Program-made: the position numbers and the translations under genes
The notes under the pieces: model-generated
The model's input: the letters and a program-made list of their open reading frames with translations, nothing else
Told to the model about the DNA's origin: nothing
Databases searched by the model: none
DNA from: Dongia_A sp044226685
Lineage (GTDB): Bacteria > Pseudomonadota > Alphaproteobacteria > Dongiales > Dongiaceae
Assembly: GCA_044226685.1 (NCBI GenBank)
Contig: JBGAGP010000026.1
Location: 1 to 40,881 of the forward strand
Length of the DNA stretch: 40,881 bases
Reading direction: 5' to 3'
Part shown: positions 7,197 to 16,128 of the stretch, piece after piece
How the letters are laid out: the number at the start of each line of letters is the position of its first letter
Numbering within the stretch: position 1 is the first letter of the stretch

Positions 7197-8605
7197 GGCT
7201 GGATGACCTTCGCCAGACCGGCCGCGTTGGCCATCTTCTCGACCCCCCAGGCGGCGGCGATCAGCGCATCGCGCCGCTGGTCGGACAGCAGGCCAGCGGT
7301 GCAGGCAGCGACCTTGCCTTCCAGATCCTTGTCGGTCATCGGATTGTTGGGCCCGCCGCGGTATTTCTCATTGGCCCATTCGGTCAGCTTGGCGCCGTCC
7401 TTCATCGTGATCTCGATGCGGGAGCGGATCACGTCCATGCCCTTGGCCTCGATCTCCGGGTCCAGATGCGTCTTGATCCGGCGTTGCATGTCCTGGGTCT
7501 TCGGGTCCTGGATGAAGGCGTTGGTGAATTCCTGCCGTCCGGCGCGCCGGCGCAGCACGATCATGCTGAGCAGGGCCGCCATGCTGAACTTCGCCTGCAG
7601 ATGGTTGTTGGCGATGGGATAGCGGATCGGATTCAGGATGTTGGACCCGGCGTGGAAATCGATCTTCTCGATCTTGGCCGGGTCGACATCCTTCTCCGTC
7701 ACCAGCTTCAGCATGGCGTCCATGGATTGATGGGTGACGATGCCGCTGGGATAGGGCTTGATCGAGACGCCGGGATCGACGATCGACCAGGTGGTCCTGC
7801 CGAAACCCTGCGCCGTCTTCGCCTCGGTGATGCCGGCGCCCTGCACCTGGATGAAGCCCCAGCGGCCGTCCAGCGATTCGGGGTCCGCGGTGAATCCCTG
7901 GGCCGCCAGCAGGGCGGCGGTCACGCCGTTCTCCGAGGCGCGGCCGACATGCAGAGGCTTGGTCATGGTGCCAAAATTGCAGCGGATGCCCGCCGCCATG
8001 CTGGCCGCGATGCCGATGGCATGCGCCAGCTGCGCGCCTTTCAGGCCCAGCAGCTTCGCCGCCGCGACGACCGCGCCGAAGGTGCCGACGGTGCCGCTGG
8101 AATGCAGGCCTCGCTTGTAGTGGTCCGGCAGCATCCATTCGGAGATCTTCGATTCCACTTCCACGCCGGTGACAAAGGCGTTGACGAAGTCCCGGCCCGA
8201 CACGTTGCCGAGCTTCTGCGCCAGGACGACGCACGCGGTGAGCGGCGGGATGGTGGGATGGGTCAACAGCCCGTAGACATGCGCCGGGTCGCTGGTCGCC
8301 TGGGTGTCGTCCCAGTCGTGCGCGTGGCCGGCGGTGCCGAGGACGCGCGCCGCCAGGCCGGCCGGCACCTTCACCTCGCCGGCGCCGAGCAGCAGCGCAT
8401 CGGGGCGGCCGCCGGTCTCGCGCGCGTCCTTCACCAGCACGTCCACCGATTCCTCGTCGCTGCCGGCGACGAACAGGCCCAGGCCGTCCAGGATGCAGCG
8501 GCGCGCGATGCGCACGGCCTCGTCCGGCAGCTTGTCGTAGCTGGCGGCTTCGATGAAGGCACAGGCGGCCTTGGTGACGTTGCTGGGGATCGCGCCTTGG
8601 GTCAT
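7193..8605 (-). CDS. MmgE/PrpD-family protein, paralogue 2
   Basis: This 470-residue MmgE/PrpD protein is the most divergent of the three in the operon. It has the family motif in the form HDWDDTQATSDPAHVYG, the HSSGTVGTFGA segment and the HVGRASENG region. The start at 8605 was chosen because an AAGAGA purine run precedes it and family similarity begins there; upstream in-frame codons are antisense to other sequence. Its stop overlaps the GTG start of paralogue 1 by four bases. Paralogue 3 ends 31 bases upstream. Carrying different MmgE/PrpD proteins side by side suggests either a heteromeric enzyme or successive steps on related acids (inference). Confidence 0.87.
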   Translation of the reverse strand: MTQGAIPSNVTKAACAFIEAASYDKLPDEAVRIARRCILDGLGLFVAGSDEESVDVLVKDARETGGRPDALLLGAGEVKVPAGLAARVLGTAGHAHDWDDTQATSDPAHVYGLLTHPTIPPLTACVVLAQKLGNVSGRDFVNAFVTGVEVESKISEWMLPDHYKRGLHSSGTVGTFGAVVAAAKLLGLKGAQLAHAIGIAASMAAGIRCNFGTMTKPLHVGRASENGVTAALLAAQGFTADPESLDGRWGFIQVQGAGITEAKTAQGFGRTTWSIVDPGVSIKPYPSGIVTHQSMDAMLKLVTEKDVDPAKIEKIDFHAGSNILNPIRYPIANNHLQAKFSMAALLSMIVLRRRAGRQEFTNAFIQDPKTQDMQRRIKTHLDPEIEAKGMDVIRSRIEITMKDGAKLTEWANEKYRGGPNNPMTDKDLEGKVAACTAGLLSDQRRDALIAAAWGVEKMANAAGLAKVIQP

Positions 8606-8636
8606 GGTCTCTTCTTTTCCAGTCGTTGATCGTGAT

Positions 8637-10037
8637 TCAAATACGGAACTGGGCGAGGCCGGACAGATCCGGCAGCCCGGCGATGCCGAGGCAGAAATCA
8701 AGCAGCTTCCGCGCGTCGGCCGGGCGCCAGCCGCCATAGGCCGCGTTGCCGTGGAACTTGCGCACCAGCTCGTCGCGGCTGAGCGGCTCATGCTTGCCGC
8801 CGCGCATATGCGGCTGGCGCAGCACGATCTCGGACCCGTTGCGCAGGGTGACGCGCAAATGGCCGGTATAGTTGACCGGATATTCGTTCTGCGGGTCGAT
8901 GACGTAGCGGATGCGGCTGCAGAGCGCCAGGATCTTCGGATCGCGCGCCTTCTCGTCGGTGAATTGCTCGAGCCCGGCGGCACGGTCGAAGAAGCCGACC
9001 GCCATGCCGAAGGGCATCGAGAACTTCGCCGCATAGCCGCTCGGCGGCCGGTGCTTGGATGCCAGCGGCTCCCACAGCCGATCGACCAGCCCCTCGCCGG
9101 TCTCGCACTCGATCCCGGCGATGTCGTCGGCCTGCACGCCCTGCTCGGCCAGCCGGATCATGCAGTCGATATAGGGATGGATCATGGTGCCGCAGGCATA
9201 GGGCTTGAAGGTGATGTCCCGCATCATCCAGTTCTCGCCGAGGCCCTCGGTCAGGTAGGAGAAGTCCGGCTTCTTGCTGGGTGCGAAGGCCTTGAAGAAG
9301 CCGTGCGGACCTTCCAGCAAGGTGCGCGGTCCATCGTAGCCGGCCCGCGCCATAACCGCCGCCCGCAGGCCGGACTGCGCCGCCCAGCCCGGATGCAGGC
9401 GCTTGGTCGAAGCACCGTCGGTCAGATATTCGAGGATGCCCGAGGACAGGCTGCCGGCGATGCCGAGCGCGTTGACGAACTGCGCTCGGTCGAGGCCCAG
9501 CGTGACCGCCGCGCCGACAACGCCGCCGATGGCGCCGATGACGCCGACCGGATGGAAGCACGCCTTGTGGATGGCGCCGGGAGCCACGTGATTCATCCGG
9601 CAGACCATCTCCAGCCCGCAGATGATGCCGCGCAGCACATCGGCGCCGCTGCGGCCGTAGCGCTCGCCCGCCGCCAGGGCCGCTGGAATGACCATGGCGC
9701 CGACGCGGATCGGCGCGCCCTCCAGCGTATCGTCGAAATCCTCGCCATGGGTGCCGGTGCCGTTGAGCAGCGCCGCATCCGCCGCGCGCAGCGGCCGCGC
9801 ATGGCCCAGCGCGGTACACGGCCCGTCGTCGTCGCAACTCGCGAGCAGCGCCTGCATATAGGAGCTGCGTCGCGCCGACAGGCAATTGCCGGCCATGTCG
9901 AGCAGGTCGTTGATCGCGACAGTGCGCGCCTGCTCCGGAATGTCCTCGGTCCGCAATCGCAGGAACCGATCGGCGATGTGCTCGGTCAGACTCTGCGCGT
10001 CGCCGAGCTTCGGTGTGGCATCGACGGCACTACTCAT
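8637..10037 (-). CDS. MmgE/PrpD-family protein, paralogue 3 (first gene of operon)
   Basis: This 466-residue protein is clearly a close paralogue of the 5820-7196 gene. They share HGEDFDDTLEGAPI, HPGWAAQSGLRAA, FKPYACGTM, PYIDCMIRLAEQGV, GYAAKFSMP, NEYPVNYTGHL and the C-terminal GNAAYGGW. Like other family members it should act as a hydro-lyase, epimerase or decarboxylase on a small polycarboxylic acid. The ATG at 10037 is preceded by CAGGAG with good spacing; an upstream start at 10124 would read through the divergent promoter region. It faces the ornithine cyclodeaminase-family gene across 103 bases and is probably the first gene of the four-gene operon that ends with the SDR. Confidence 0.87.
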   Translation of the reverse strand: MSSAVDATPKLGDAQSLTEHIADRFLRLRTEDIPEQARTVAINDLLDMAGNCLSARRSSYMQALLASCDDDGPCTALGHARPLRAADAALLNGTGTHGEDFDDTLEGAPIRVGAMVIPAALAAGERYGRSGADVLRGIICGLEMVCRMNHVAPGAIHKACFHPVGVIGAIGGVVGAAVTLGLDRAQFVNALGIAGSLSSGILEYLTDGASTKRLHPGWAAQSGLRAAVMARAGYDGPRTLLEGPHGFFKAFAPSKKPDFSYLTEGLGENWMMRDITFKPYACGTMIHPYIDCMIRLAEQGVQADDIAGIECETGEGLVDRLWEPLASKHRPPSGYAAKFSMPFGMAVGFFDRAAGLEQFTDEKARDPKILALCSRIRYVIDPQNEYPVNYTGHLRVTLRNGSEIVLRQPHMRGGKHEPLSRDELVRKFHGNAAYGGWRPADARKLLDFCLGIAGLPDLSGLAQFRI

Positions 10038-10140
10038 CGCCGCATCTCCTGTGACTCGCGAAATCGAGCCGGCCTGTTGTTGTCTGTGTGTTGCGATCGC
10101 GATACGATCGAAACCTTCCCGCATTCACTCCGGTAGGGCC
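10038..10140. promoter_or_regulatory. Divergent promoter region with repeated CGATCG sites
   Basis: This 103-base gap separates the MmgE/PrpD operon (leftward) from the ornithine cyclodeaminase-family gene (rightward), so it must hold both promoters unless they are read from outside. It contains two CGATCG hexamers at 10094-10099 and 10105-10110, spaced 11 bases apart on one helix face. No clear -35/-10 pair could be fixed. Confidence 0.4.
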
Positions 10141-11217
10141 ATGACACTTCTGCTCAGCAACGACGACGCGCATCGACTGCTTGCCATGCCGGATTGCATG
10201 GCGGCCCTGGCGGAGAGCTATCGCGCCACATATGAGAGCACGGCGATCAACGGCCGGCGCTCCGACATGGTCGGTCCCGGCAGCGATGGCGACAGCGCCT
10301 ATGTGCTGAAGATGATGGGCGCGATCCTGCCGCAGCAGAAGGTCGGCGCGATCCGCCTGAACTCGGACATCTTCCGCTGGATCCAGCGCGGCGACCGCAA
10401 GCAGCGGGTGAAGGTTCCGTCGGCGCCGGGCGAGCGCTGGGTCGGCCTTGTGCTGCTGTTCAGCACCGAGACCGGCGAGCCCCTGGCGATCTTCCCCGAC
10501 GGCGTGGTGCAGCGGGCGCGTGTCGGCGGCACCAGCGGACTCGCGCTGGATATCCTGGCACGGAAAGACGCCAGCATCCTCGCCATGTTCGGCTCCGGCT
10601 GGCAGGCGGAGGCGCAGGTGCTGGCCGCCGCCGCGGCGCGCAAGCTGACCCGGATCCAGTGCTTCAGTCCCAACGAGGAGCGCTGCCGCGACTTTGCCCG
10701 GCGCATGGCGGCCGAGACCGGCGTCGAGGCGCAGGCGATGGCGACGCCGGAAGCCGCCCTGGCCGGCGCCGACATCGTGCTCTGCGCCACCAACAGCCTG
10801 GGCCATGTGTTCAAGGAGGCGTGGTGCGTGCCGGGCCTGCACCTCGGCACCATCCGTGACCGCGAGCTCGACCCCGGCGCCATTGCGCGGGCCGATTGCG
10901 TGATCGTGCACGACCGCGACAACCTGACCGGCCAGCATGTCGAGCTGGCCAAGGGCGCGGTGTTCCAGGAAAAGGCCAAGGAGCTGGGCCTCGACCCGCG
11001 CACCGCGCGACTGGTCGGCGCACCGTCCCTGGACGAACTGATCGGCGGCGCGGCGCCCGGACGCACGCGCGAGTCCGACATCACCTGCTTCCTGAACTAT
11101 CACGGCGTGGGGCTGCAATTCGCCGCGCTCGGGGCGCTGCTCTACCGCAAGGCCAAGGAAGCCGGCGCCGGCCGCGACCTGCCGACCGACTGGTTCACCG
11201 AGGACGTGCATTCCTGA
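10141..11217 (+). CDS. Ornithine cyclodeaminase/mu-crystallin family protein
   Basis: The 358-residue protein has the two-part fold of the family: an N-terminal dimer domain with KMMGAILP and a Rossmann NAD(P) domain starting at GSGWQAEAQ (151-159). Family members include ornithine cyclodeaminase, alanine dehydrogenase, ketimine reductases and tauropine- or ectoine-related enzymes, all acting on amino or imino acids. The ATG at 10141 matches the family start; a longer upstream frame lies in the promoter region. It diverges from the MmgE/PrpD operon and converges with the Hsp70 gene, which ends 19 bases past its stop. If it works with the MmgE/PrpD enzymes, the substrate may be a nitrogen-containing acid (inference). 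Confidence 0.85.
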   Translation: MTLLLSNDDAHRLLAMPDCMAALAESYRATYESTAINGRRSDMVGPGSDGDSAYVLKMMGAILPQQKVGAIRLNSDIFRWIQRGDRKQRVKVPSAPGERWVGLVLLFSTETGEPLAIFPDGVVQRARVGGTSGLALDILARKDASILAMFGSGWQAEAQVLAAAAARKLTRIQCFSPNEERCRDFARRMAAETGVEAQAMATPEAALAGADIVLCATNSLGHVFKEAWCVPGLHLGTIRDRELDPGAIARADCVIVHDRDNLTGQHVELAKGAVFQEKAKELGLDPRTARLVGAPSLDELIGGAAPGRTRESDITCFLNYHGVGLQFAALGALLYRKAKEAGAGRDLPTDWFTEDVHS

Positions 11218-11236
11218 GCGAGCGGCGCGCATCGGA

Positions 11237-12514
11237 TTAGTGCCCCCCGCCGAAGCGGCGCTCGGCGTCGATCGCCAGGCCCAGACCGACGCTGCCGAAC
11301 AGGTCGCCGGTGACCGGCTTGGCGTTCGGCAACAGTCTCAGGATCTGGCGCCGCACCTCGGCGATCGCGGTCGAGCCTCCGGTCAGGAACACCGACTGGA
11401 TGTCGCCGCCCGTCACGTCGGCGGCCTGCAGGCAAATCTCGATGGCGTGGACGATGCGCATTGCATCCTCGTGCACCGCGTTGTCGAGATCACGGACCGT
11501 GACTTCCGTCTCGATGGCCTCGCGCAGCGGGATTTTCAGCATGACCCGCGGCTGCTCCGACAGCGCGATCTTCGCCGCCTCAACTTCCGCCGCGATGTGG
11601 TGGCCCTTGCGATCGCGCAGCACGTCGATCAGGCGCTGGATCAGGTCAGGCTCTTCCGCGTTCGGCAGCACCTGACGCAGGTAGTTGAGATTGTCCGGCG
11701 TGTAGACCGAGGGGATCAGGTGCCAGGTCGCCAAGTCGTGATAGATGTGCTTGGGCATCGGCAGGCGCTTCTCGCCCACATGGGTGTGGTAGCCGAGATG
11801 CGGCATCACCTGGGCAATGCTGAGATGGCGATCGAAATCGGTGCCGCCGATATGCACGCCGGTGCGCCCGAGGATGTCCTGGGAGCGGTCGGCATGGCGC
11901 GCGCGGTCCGGCGACAGCCGGGCGACGACGAAATCGGATGTGCCGCCGCCGAGATCGACGATCAGCGACAATTCCTCGTGCTGCAGGTCGCGCTCGTAGG
12001 CGAGGGCCGCCGCGACCGGCTCGAACTGGGTCTCCACATGCCTGAAGCCCTGCGCCCTGGCGATGCCGACCAGCTCGGCCTCCGCGCGGCGGTCGGCCTC
12101 GTCGTCATGATCGACGAAGCGCACCGGACGGCCGAGCACGACGCTGTCGACCGCGCGGCCGGCCTCCCGCTCGACCAGTCCCTTCAAGTGCCGCAGGAAT
12201 AGACCGATGATGTCGCGCAAGGCCACGCGCCGGCGCTGGATCAGCGTGGTGTCGTCGATCAGCGACGACCCGAGGACGCTCTTCAGCGAGCGCAGCAGGC
12301 GGCCTTCGGTGCCTTCGATATAGTGCTTGATGCCGTCGCGGCCGAAACGTGCCCGATGCGCCTCGTAGTCGTAGAAGATCGCGCTGGGCAGCGTGACGCT
12401 GTCGCCCTCCAGCGGACACAGCTTGAACCCGTTGCCGGCGCTGATTCCGACCGTCGAGTTGGAGGTGCCGAAATCGAGCCCGCACCAGCCCGGATGAATG
12501 GCCGTCCTGGTCAA
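11237..12514 (-). CDS. yegD: YegD-like Hsp70-family ATPase without substrate-binding domain
   Basis: The 425-residue protein has an Hsp70/actin nucleotide-binding fold with GLDFGTSNST (12-21), QFEPVAAALAYE (163-174), DLGGGTSD (187-194), a HIGGTDFD segment and a C-terminal FLTGGSTAI. It ends without the beta-sandwich and lid domains of DnaK. Length and motifs match E. coli YegD (450 residues), an Hsp70 relative of unclear function. The best start appears to be TTG at 12514, with AAGGTGG a few bases upstream; no suitable ATG lies before the phosphate-1 motif. It follows the TSUP permease gene by 16 bases and is probably its operon partner. Confidence 0.85.
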   Translation of the reverse strand: MTRTAIHPGWCGLDFGTSNSTVGISAGNGFKLCPLEGDSVTLPSAIFYDYEAHRARFGRDGIKHYIEGTEGRLLRSLKSVLGSSLIDDTTLIQRRRVALRDIIGLFLRHLKGLVEREAGRAVDSVVLGRPVRFVDHDDEADRRAEAELVGIARAQGFRHVETQFEPVAAALAYERDLQHEELSLIVDLGGGTSDFVVARLSPDRARHADRSQDILGRTGVHIGGTDFDRHLSIAQVMPHLGYHTHVGEKRLPMPKHIYHDLATWHLIPSVYTPDNLNYLRQVLPNAEEPDLIQRLIDVLRDRKGHHIAAEVEAAKIALSEQPRVMLKIPLREAIETEVTVRDLDNAVHEDAMRIVHAIEICLQAADVTGGDIQSVFLTGGSTAIAEVRRQILRLLPNAKPVTGDLFGSVGLGLAIDAERRFGGGH

Positions 12515-12530
12515 TGCGCCACCTTGTCGT

Positions 12531-13295
12531 TCACGGCACGGGCTGCCACAGCGGCCGGCTCAGCAGCGACAGGCCGCCGATCAGCACGATGACTTCGAGC
12601 AGTCGCGTATGCAGGCGCACCGAAGTACGCCGCAGGATCCAGCGCGCGGCGTAGTTCCCCGGCACGGTGCAAAGGCCGATCAGCAGCCCGACGGCGAGCA
12701 GCTCCAGCGGCAGCCCGCCCAGCCGGTTGAAAATGATGGTCTTGGTCAGGTTGACGGCGATGGAGATCGACGCATCGGTCGCCAGGAACGCCTCCCCCAC
12801 CAGGCCGGCACCCAGCAGCAACGGCACGATCAGCACACCGGCACCGGGCGTGGTTCCCGAAACGACGCCGTAGAACCCGCCGGCGACCGCCAGGCCTGCC
12901 GGTCCCAGCGCCAGCTTGCGCCGGGCGAAGAAGCGTCCCAGCGGGATCGACAGCAGCAGGAAGCCGCCCAGCACGATCGCGATCATGTCGGGCGGCAGCT
13001 CCAGGTAGATGGTGGTGCCGAGGACGACGGCGGGCACCGTGGTCACCAGCACGGAGCCGATCAGCTTCAGATTGGCATGCTGGCGATAGAGCCACAGACG
13101 GTGCGCGTTGGTCATCAGCATGCCGAAGCTCAGAACCGGCACGACATGCTGGACGCCCAGGATCGGAGCCAGGACCGGCGGCAGAAGCAGCCCACCGCCG
13201 ATTCCGGACATGCCGCTGCAAGTCCCGGCGATAAACGCCGCGACCGCCGCGATCAGCAGATCCAGCCCAGAGACGCCTTGAAAAGCCACTTCCAC
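12531..13295 (-). CDS. TSUP (TauE/SafE) family membrane transporter
   Basis: The 254-residue protein is almost wholly hydrophobic, with about eight predicted membrane segments in two similar halves. It has the glycine-rich GTCSGMSGIGGGLLLPPVL near the N-terminus and its counterpart VVSGTTPGAGVLIVPLLLGAG in the second half. Family members export or import sulfite, sulfoacetate, taurine-derived anions or other organosulfur and carboxylate anions. The substrate is not readable here. It lies 90 bases after the VOC gene, beyond a hairpin, and 16 bases before the Hsp70 gene on the same strand. Confidence 0.88.
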   Translation of the reverse strand: MEVAFQGVSGLDLLIAAVAAFIAGTCSGMSGIGGGLLLPPVLAPILGVQHVVPVLSFGMLMTNAHRLWLYRQHANLKLIGSVLVTTVPAVVLGTTIYLELPPDMIAIVLGGFLLLSIPLGRFFARRKLALGPAGLAVAGGFYGVVSGTTPGAGVLIVPLLLGAGLVGEAFLATDASISIAVNLTKTIIFNRLGGLPLELLAVGLLIGLCTVPGNYAARWILRRTSVRLHTRLLEVIVLIGGLSLLSRPLWQPVP

Positions 13296-13350
13296 GCTAC
13301 CGTTCCCGCGATGGACAAGCTCCGTATGAGGTTTCCTCGCCCGGCCCGAA

Positions 13351-13380
13351 GGCCGGCGGCGAGAGACGTCGCCGCCGGCC
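13351..13380 (-). terminator. Perfect 12-bp hairpin after the VOC gene
   Basis: The arms GGCCGGCGGCGA (13351-13362) and TCGCCGCCGGCC (13369-13380) pair perfectly around a 6-base loop. It starts 5 bases beyond the VOC stop codon. There is no T-tract, but the stem is very stable and probably limits read-through from the transporter operon into the TSUP gene. Confidence 0.55.
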
Positions 13381-13385
13381 GGCGG

Positions 13386-13766
13386 CTACTCGGTCGCGTA
13401 GCGATTCTCCAGGACGACCTCCGCCAGCGTACCGTCGGGCGCCCGGAACTTCAGGGCGCCCTTGCCCAGATGCGGGAAGACCGTGCCGCCATAGGCCTTG
13501 ATCTTCTCGGCCGCCGCGTCCTGGTCGTCCACCGAGATGCCCCAGTGATGGATCCTGGGACCCGGGCCCGCGAGCTGGGCTTCGTCCGAGGTCTCGTCGT
13601 CGTAGAGCATGAGCGCGATGTCGACGTGCCCGTCGGTCAGGTGGCGCGAGATGTGACCGCGGCTGCGACCGGTCTTGGTCTCCTTGAAACCAAAGACCTC
13701 GGTGTAGAACTTCGTCGCCACATCAAGATCGAGAACCTTAAGAGCGATATGAACAACGCGCGACAT
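13386..13766 (-). CDS. VOC-family (glyoxalase/bleomycin resistance fold) protein
   Basis: The 126-residue single-domain protein has two beta-alpha-beta-beta-beta modules: VVHIALKVLDLDVATKFYTE at the start and HHWGISVDDQDAAAEKI in the second half, ending FRAPDGTLAEVVLENR. Metal ligand candidates are the His in VVHIAL, the His in HHWG and the Glu in AEVV, as in glyoxalase I and dioxygenase relatives. The ATG at 13766 follows an excellent GGAGGT; an in-frame ATG four codons earlier would overlap that site. It lies 92 bases after tctA on the same strand, which suggests that it handles a product of the imported acid (inference). Confidence 0.82.
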   Translation of the reverse strand: MSRVVHIALKVLDLDVATKFYTEVFGFKETKTGRSRGHISRHLTDGHVDIALMLYDDETSDEAQLAGPGPRIHHWGISVDDQDAAAEKIKAYGGTVFPHLGKGALKFRAPDGTLAEVVLENRYATE

Positions 13767-13858
13767 AGCGACCTCCAAGCATAGTTAGGATCAGAACCAG
13801 TATCGTGACGCGATCGGCGCCCGCCCAGCAGGCCAGGCCGGAAACATCTCCATCCAGG

Positions 13859-15364
13859 TCATGGCTGGGCCAGCTCCTGGGGCTTGTTGCGGTCCCGCCG
13901 GATCACGTACCAATTGCGACCGAGCGATGCAGCTATGAACAGCAGCGCCACGGCCAGCATGCCCGCGGACATCGGGTCCCGCACGAAGATCGAGTAGTCG
14001 CCATTCGAGACCAGCAGCGAACGGCGGAACGAGGATTCGATCAGGTAGCCCAGAATCGTGCCGAGAACCAGCGGCAGGAACGGGAAGCGGAAGTGCTTCA
14101 AACCGTAGCCGAGAACGCCGGCGGCCAGGGCTATGCCGATATCGAAGGTCTCGTTGTTGACCGAGTAGATGCCGGAGAACACCAGCGCATAGATGCCGGC
14201 CATGAGCTGCGGCTTGGGTCGCCCGACCAGCCAAAGGCACGGCGCCATGACCAGCATGCCAATCAGCAGCAGCGAGAGGTTGGCGATCAGCAGGCCGCCG
14301 TAGAGCCCGTAGATGAAGTCCGGATGCTGACGGAACAGCATCGGCCCGGGAATCAGGCCGTGCAGCATGACGCCGCCCAGCAGGATGGCGGTCGAGTTCG
14401 ATCCCGGGATGCCGAAGCTCAAGGTCGGGATCAGGGAGGTAAGCGCGACGACGTTGTTGGCGGTCTCCGGCGCCGCGACGCCTTCGGGCGAGCCCTTGCC
14501 GAATTCCTCGGGGTGCTTCGACCACCGGCGCGCCTCGTTGTACGACATGAACGCCGCGATGGTGCCGCCGGCACCCGGCATGACGCCCTCGAAGGCGCCG
14601 ATTCCCGACCCCAGCGCGGTCGCCGGCCACAGGCGCTTCCACATCGCCAGGTTCGGCAGCTTGATGCGGATGCTCTTGTCCGGCTTCTCCCAGTCGCCTT
14701 CGCTGGCCTGGATGAAGAGTTCACTGAGCGCATAGACGCCGATCATGATCAGCAGATAGGGAATGCCGTCCAGCAGCTCGGGGCGGCCGAAGGTGAACCG
14801 GTTGACTCCGGAGAACGGATCCGTCCCGATGGTGGCGATCATCAGGCCGATCGTCGCGCTCATGAATCCCTTGACCATCGACCCTTCAGTCAAGGTCGAG
14901 ATCACGCTGATGCCCAGGATGCCGAGCGCGAAATACGCTGGCGGCGTGAACAGCAGCGCAACGCGGGCCAGCGGCTCGGTCAGCAGGACCAGCAGGACCC
15001 ATCCGAACAGGCCACCCACGACGCCGCAGACGAGCGAGATGCCCAGTGCCTCGCCGGCCTTGCCCATCTTTTTCATGACATAGCCGTCAAGAACGGTCGC
15101 GGCGGCGGAATTCGTGCCAGGCGTGTTGATCAGAATGGCCGGAATCGAGCCGCCATATTCCGCGCCGACATAGGTCGACGCCAGCAGCACGATGGCCGAG
15201 GTCGGGTCCATGCCATAGGTGAACGGCAGCAGCAGGGCCATCGTGATGGATGGCGAGATTCCCGGCAACGCGCCGCCGATGATGCCCCAGAGCACCCCGC
15301 CCATGGCGGCGAACACCAAGGGGGTGGAAACAATGGCGTCCCAGGCGATCGATAAACCTTCCAT
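13859..15364 (-). CDS. tctA: Tripartite tricarboxylate transporter, large membrane subunit TctA
   Basis: The 501-residue protein has about 11-12 membrane segments and the TctA signature GGALPGISPSITMALLLPF near the N-terminus, repeated in the second half as GVMPGAGGTIAAFMSYNEAR with LSFGIPGSNSTAILLGGVM. It forms the channel of the TTT importer, which moves a carboxylate across the inner membrane using an ion gradient. The start at 15364 gives the family N-terminus; an earlier start at 15427 adds 21 non-hydrophobic residues. TctB ends 235 bases upstream, an unusually wide gap for a tct operon. That gap holds the small stem GCATAGC-AAGA-GCTATGC (15419-15436). Confidence 0.93.
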   Translation of the reverse strand: MEGLSIAWDAIVSTPLVFAAMGGVLWGIIGGALPGISPSITMALLLPFTYGMDPTSAIVLLASTYVGAEYGGSIPAILINTPGTNSAAATVLDGYVMKKMGKAGEALGISLVCGVVGGLFGWVLLVLLTEPLARVALLFTPPAYFALGILGISVISTLTEGSMVKGFMSATIGLMIATIGTDPFSGVNRFTFGRPELLDGIPYLLIMIGVYALSELFIQASEGDWEKPDKSIRIKLPNLAMWKRLWPATALGSGIGAFEGVMPGAGGTIAAFMSYNEARRWSKHPEEFGKGSPEGVAAPETANNVVALTSLIPTLSFGIPGSNSTAILLGGVMLHGLIPGPMLFRQHPDFIYGLYGGLLIANLSLLLIGMLVMAPCLWLVGRPKPQLMAGIYALVFSGIYSVNNETFDIGIALAAGVLGYGLKHFRFPFLPLVLGTILGYLIESSFRRSLLVSNGDYSIFVRDPMSAGMLAVALLFIAASLGRNWYVIRRDRNKPQELAQP

Positions 15365-15599
15365 CACGCAATCCTTCGAATGAGCGCTTGTGATGTCCCT
15401 GCCGTGTTCATCCGGCGCGCATAGCAAGAGCTATGCCGGCGCGCTCCGGGCGATGGCAGGTGCGCGGGCGCTGATGCGGACGAGCGCGCGGCGCAATGAC
15501 CCGACAAGACGGCTCTGGTGATTTCTTCACAAGCCACGGTTCCAATTGCGGGCACGGAGCGATCCGTGCCCATCGGCCAACAAACCGGCCAACCAACTT

Positions 15600-16124
15600 C
15601 TATCCGGCGATGCCGCTCCACAGATCCGGCCAGATTCCCGACGGCATCGGAATGTGCAGCACCTGGTCAAAGAGCACGTAGAGCACGGCGGTCAGGCCCG
15701 CGCCGAGCGCCGGTACCCGCCAGGACATCGGCCGGCCGCAATAGACGGTCGTGACGCAGATCATCGCGAACACCGCCACGATGTAACCGACCCAGTTGAG
15801 GACGACGAGGAAGGCCACGCCGATCAGCAGCATGCCGGCGGCGCGCCGATGCCGCTGGCGCTCGTGAGCACGCGCGGCGATATCCTTTGCCGACGTGTCC
15901 GTCGCGACGCTCTTCGGCCAGGCCATGAACGTCTGCACCACCAGGCACAGCGCCAGGGTGGCCATGACCCAGGCGAGGCCCAGGGGAAGGGCGTCGGCTC
16001 CGACGCCCTTCCCGATCAGCGAACTCCTGGGAATCTTGTGGGCACCGATCAGATAGGCACCGCTCAACGTCAAGCCGATGACCGCACCGATCAGATCCCG
16101 CCGCAATTCCCGCCGCGTCTTCAT
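15600..16124 (-). CDS. tctB: Tripartite tricarboxylate transporter, small membrane subunit TctB
   Basis: The 174-residue protein has four hydrophobic segments and the usual TctB arrangement: a first helix near residues 12-30 and three packed helices in the second half (LLIGVAFLVVLNWVGYIVAV and following). Sequence conservation in this family is low, so the call rests on topology and on position between tctC and tctA. The ATG at 16124 begins 4 bases after the tctC stop, so the two are coupled. It is thought to support TctA in the membrane complex. Confidence 0.88.
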   Translation of the reverse strand: MKTRRELRRDLIGAVIGLTLSGAYLIGAHKIPRSSLIGKGVGADALPLGLAWVMATLALCLVVQTFMAWPKSVATDTSAKDIAARAHERQRHRRAAGMLLIGVAFLVVLNWVGYIVAVFAMICVTTVYCGRPMSWRVPALGAGLTAVLYVLFDQVLHIPMPSGIWPDLWSGIAG

Positions 16125-16128
16125 GGGC

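Noticed and set aside
7193..9034. 613-residue version of MmgE/PrpD paralogue 2
   Set aside because: The extra 143 N-terminal codons are antisense-frame sequence inside paralogue 3; the family start and a purine-rich ribosome site are at 8605.
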